A stretch of 64,000 nt of DNA from Paracoccaceae bacterium. Lineage in GTDB: Bacteria; Pseudomonadota; Alphaproteobacteria; Rhodobacterales; Rhodobacteraceae. Position numbers and translations under genes: made by a program. The notes beneath the pieces were generated by a model. That model was given only the letters and a program-made list of their open reading frames with translations, did no database searches and was not told the origin of the DNA. Positions 62,340 to 64,000 of this stretch are shown here, in pieces. The stretch covers positions 186,001-250,000 of the forward strand of contig JANSYP010000004.1 of assembly GCA_024742405.1 (NCBI GenBank), given 5' to 3'. Numbering within the stretch: the stretch's first letter is position 1; every line of letters starts with the position of its first letter.

Positions 62340-62516
62340 ATGTCCGATGGCGCGGCGGCGCGGGTCGGCAAGGACCACTCGCGCAGCGCTGCAAAACGCC
62401 CTGCGCCACCGGTCACCGGACCGGTTTTGATGGGCGACATCCACCCCGCGCCGGGCGGCCGCCCATTGCTTTTGAGCTTGTGGGCGCAGTGGGAGGAGGC
62501 GGCGCGGGAGCGCTGA
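62340..62516 (+). CDS. Possible small protein downstream of rsmD
   Basis: A 58-codon frame starting MSDGAAARVGKDHSRSAAKR and ending LLSLWAQWEEAARER, 4 bp after rsmD and just before the convergent TRAP gene. GAGG is close to the ATG (two bases). An in-frame ATG at 62310 overlaps rsmD. The opposite strand is also open, so coding is uncertain. Confidence 0.35.
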   Translation: MSDGAAARVGKDHSRSAAKRPAPPVTGPVLMGDIHPAPGGRPLLLSLWAQWEEAARER

Positions 62517-62519
62517 GCC

Positions 62520-63578
62520 TCAGTTGGACGGCGGCGTTGCGCTGCCGGCGAATTCTGCCACAGCCGCTTGCGCGTCCGAGACAAGCCCGGCCCCGTCGAG
62601 CCCCTTGGCCGTCACTTCGTCGATCCACTCCGCCGTCACCTCGGCACCCAGAGCACGGATACGGTCGGTTTCGGCCTCGCTCAGCACGGCGATCTCGTTG
62701 CCCGACGCGGCGATGACTTCCTTGCCTTCATTGTCGCCGATGTCATGGGCGCGACCGGCCCAGGCGGAGGTTTCCATGCCGGAATTCGCATCGATCACGG
62801 CCTTCAGATCGTCAGGCAGGCTCTCGTACTTGTCCTTGTTCATCGCCCAGATGAAGAAGAGGTTGTAGAGCGACTGGTCGCCGGCAATGTCAGTATGGCT
62901 GTCGGTCAGTTCATCGAGCTTCAGAGAGGGCGCGATTTCCCAGGGAATCACGCCCCCATCGACGACACCCTTGGCCAGCGACTCGGGAAAGGCGGGTACC
63001 GGCATGCCGACCGGAGTGGCGCCGAGCTTGCCCAGAAGAAGGGTTACGGGCCGCGACGGGCCGCGCAGCCGCAGCCCGGCGATATCATCCATGCTTTCCA
63101 GTGCATCGCCCTTTTTATGGAGAATCCCGCGTCCATGCATATGCGAGGCAATCAGATGCACATCGGCAAAGTCGTCCAGCAGGTGCTTTTGGGTGAAGTC
63201 CCAGGCGGCGCGGCTGGCCTCCTCGCCCGATTTCGTGGTCATGAAGGGCAACTCCAGTGCCTCGGCCTCGGGAAACCGCCCCGGCTGGTAGCCGGGGATC
63301 ACCCAGCCGCCGTCGATGGCGCCGTCGCGCACCAGATCATACTGCGCCGGAGGTTTGCCGCCGAGCTGCATGAACGGATAGATCTCGACCTTGATGCGAC
63401 CGTCCGAGTCCTCTTCGACCTTCTTGGCCCAGGGCTCGATGAAATGCTTGGGGTTGGCCGAGTTCGGAGACACGAAATGCTGGAAACGCAGCGTGACCTC
63501 CTGTGCGGCGGCCGGTACGGCGAGCACCGCGGCGAAGCCGATGGCCGAAAGAACACGGGGCACGAAGTGGCGGGTCAT
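62520..63578 (-). CDS. TRAP transporter substrate-binding protein (DctP family)
   Basis: A 352-aa periplasmic protein: signal peptide MTRHFVPRVLSAIGFAAVLA, cleaved near AAAQ. The DctP pattern is FQHFVSPNSANPKHFIEPWA, KVEIYPFMQLGG, LRGPSRPVTLLLGKLGATPV (with the Arg that grips carboxylates) and SLYNLFFIWAMNKDKYESLP. No DctQ/DctM membrane subunits lie downstream on this strand, so its transporter is elsewhere or lost. GGAGG lies before the ATG at 63578. Confidence 0.92.
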   Translation of the reverse strand: MTRHFVPRVLSAIGFAAVLAVPAAAQEVTLRFQHFVSPNSANPKHFIEPWAKKVEEDSDGRIKVEIYPFMQLGGKPPAQYDLVRDGAIDGGWVIPGYQPGRFPEAEALELPFMTTKSGEEASRAAWDFTQKHLLDDFADVHLIASHMHGRGILHKKGDALESMDDIAGLRLRGPSRPVTLLLGKLGATPVGMPVPAFPESLAKGVVDGGVIPWEIAPSLKLDELTDSHTDIAGDQSLYNLFFIWAMNKDKYESLPDDLKAVIDANSGMETSAWAGRAHDIGDNEGKEVIAASGNEIAVLSEAETDRIRALGAEVTAEWIDEVTAKGLDGAGLVSDAQAAVAEFAGSATPPSN

Positions 63579-63843
63579 GGCGGAGGTCCATCCTGTCATG
63601 GGTCAAGGGCGGCTAAGGTTTACCACTCAGGTTGCTGCACGGCCAGACCAGGCTCAATGGCCGAAAATCTGCGCAAACCAGCGTTTCGAACACTGGCAAA
63701 GCGGGTGTGCCGGAGTAGATTTCCCTCATGGCGATGCGGATGCCCTGGGGCTTTGCGGCTGATTTGGCCAGAGCGACGTCGGTGCGAAGCTCTGATGTGG
63801 CGCCCCGTGGCGGCAATGCTGGTCCGTCTCGCGGAGTGCGTGC

Positions 63844-64000
63844 TTGTGGGACCAGCACCCCTTGACGGCGGTTGCACGCTATCCCGCAGCGCTCCGGTTG
63901 TTGCACTGGCTCGTGGTGCTGCTGGTCGCGTTGCAGCTCACATTGGCCCTGATCAACGCCATCTACTATGAGCGGACCCCGGGTCTCGCAGAGGCGGCGG
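63844..64000 (+). CDS. Cytochrome b561-type membrane protein, partial
   Basis: The first 52 codons of a gene cut by the window end. Read from a TTG at 63844 (GGAG seven bases upstream; a TTG at 63862 is possible), it gives ALRLLHWLVVLLVALQLTLA, where the His after RLL is the usual first heme ligand of cytochrome b561 proteins, followed by NAIYYERTPG. These are inner-membrane diheme proteins that pass electrons from quinol. The short length limits certainty. Confidence 0.55.
   Translation, partial: MWDQHPLTAVARYPAALRLLHWLVVLLVALQLTLALINAIYYERTPGLAEAA

Overview
The window is GC-rich chromosomal DNA of an alphaproteobacterium, most likely a member of the Rhodobacteraceae (Roseobacter-type). The signs are the serB/serC/serA set, VPLPA-type sorting tails, DctP and SsuA-like binding proteins, and the general protein style. 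I saw no rRNA, tRNA or CRISPR array.

Left edge (1-2.6 kb): the decayed end of an integrative element sitting against the 5' end of dusA. It holds a frameshifted DUF932 plasmid/phage gene and the broken start of a tyrosine integrase. Between these two wrecks lies an intact, compact two-gene cassette: a 256-aa protein with a HEPN-like R-X6-H motif and a 156-aa protein with a probable winged helix. Its promoter is overlapped by a 30-bp inverted repeat. It has the layout of a toxin-antitoxin or defence module and is the best candidate here for an undescribed system.

3.5-13.6 kb: envelope and signalling genes (DUF5666/DUF6502 pair, two proteins with PEP-CTERM-like tails, FecR protein, TPR plus beta-barrel protein, CHASE2 adenylate cyclase), with a phosphatase and a MobA-like transferase between them. 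13.8-24.3 kb: housekeeping and catabolic genes, including 5-oxoprolinase subunits PxpB/PxpC without PxpA, an enoyl-CoA hydratase, a class III CoA-transferase, a LysE-type exporter, a porin and serB.

24.5-29.5 kb: a guanidine locus. A clear guanidine-I (ykkC) riboswitch precedes an ABC importer (binding protein, permease, ATPase) and an arginase-fold enzyme that matches the guanidine hydrolase GdmH. The HypA/HypB-like nickel-loading partners known from cyanobacteria are absent. A small protein with a His-rich N-terminus follows instead. 30-36 kb is a loose, partly decayed accessory stretch: single-Cys MsrB, a 32-codon ORF behind a palindromic promoter, an orphan binding protein, a decayed MFS gene, two secreted unknowns and a matrixin-type protease with six 40-aa repeats. 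A 28-bp exact copy of the serC 5' coding region lies 1.79 kb upstream of serC, so the protease gene is bracketed by direct repeats.

36.5-43.8 kb: serC-serA, a phosphoesterase, a thiolase and a hybrid histidine kinase. 43.8-54.9 kb: a long minus-strand run with yaaA, recQ, a kinase/class III aminotransferase-fold pair (probable phospho-lyase pathway), arfB, an eight-heme cytochrome c with HEAT and TPR regions, an alpha/beta hydrolase and a large membrane protein. The membrane protein is divergent by only 35 bp from a solute-binding-like protein. 56.3-64 kb: an RNA methyltransferase, an LD-carboxypeptidase, a peroxiredoxin, a ferredoxin-reductase-like flavoprotein, rsmD, a TRAP binding protein and the start of a cytochrome b561-type gene cut by the window end.
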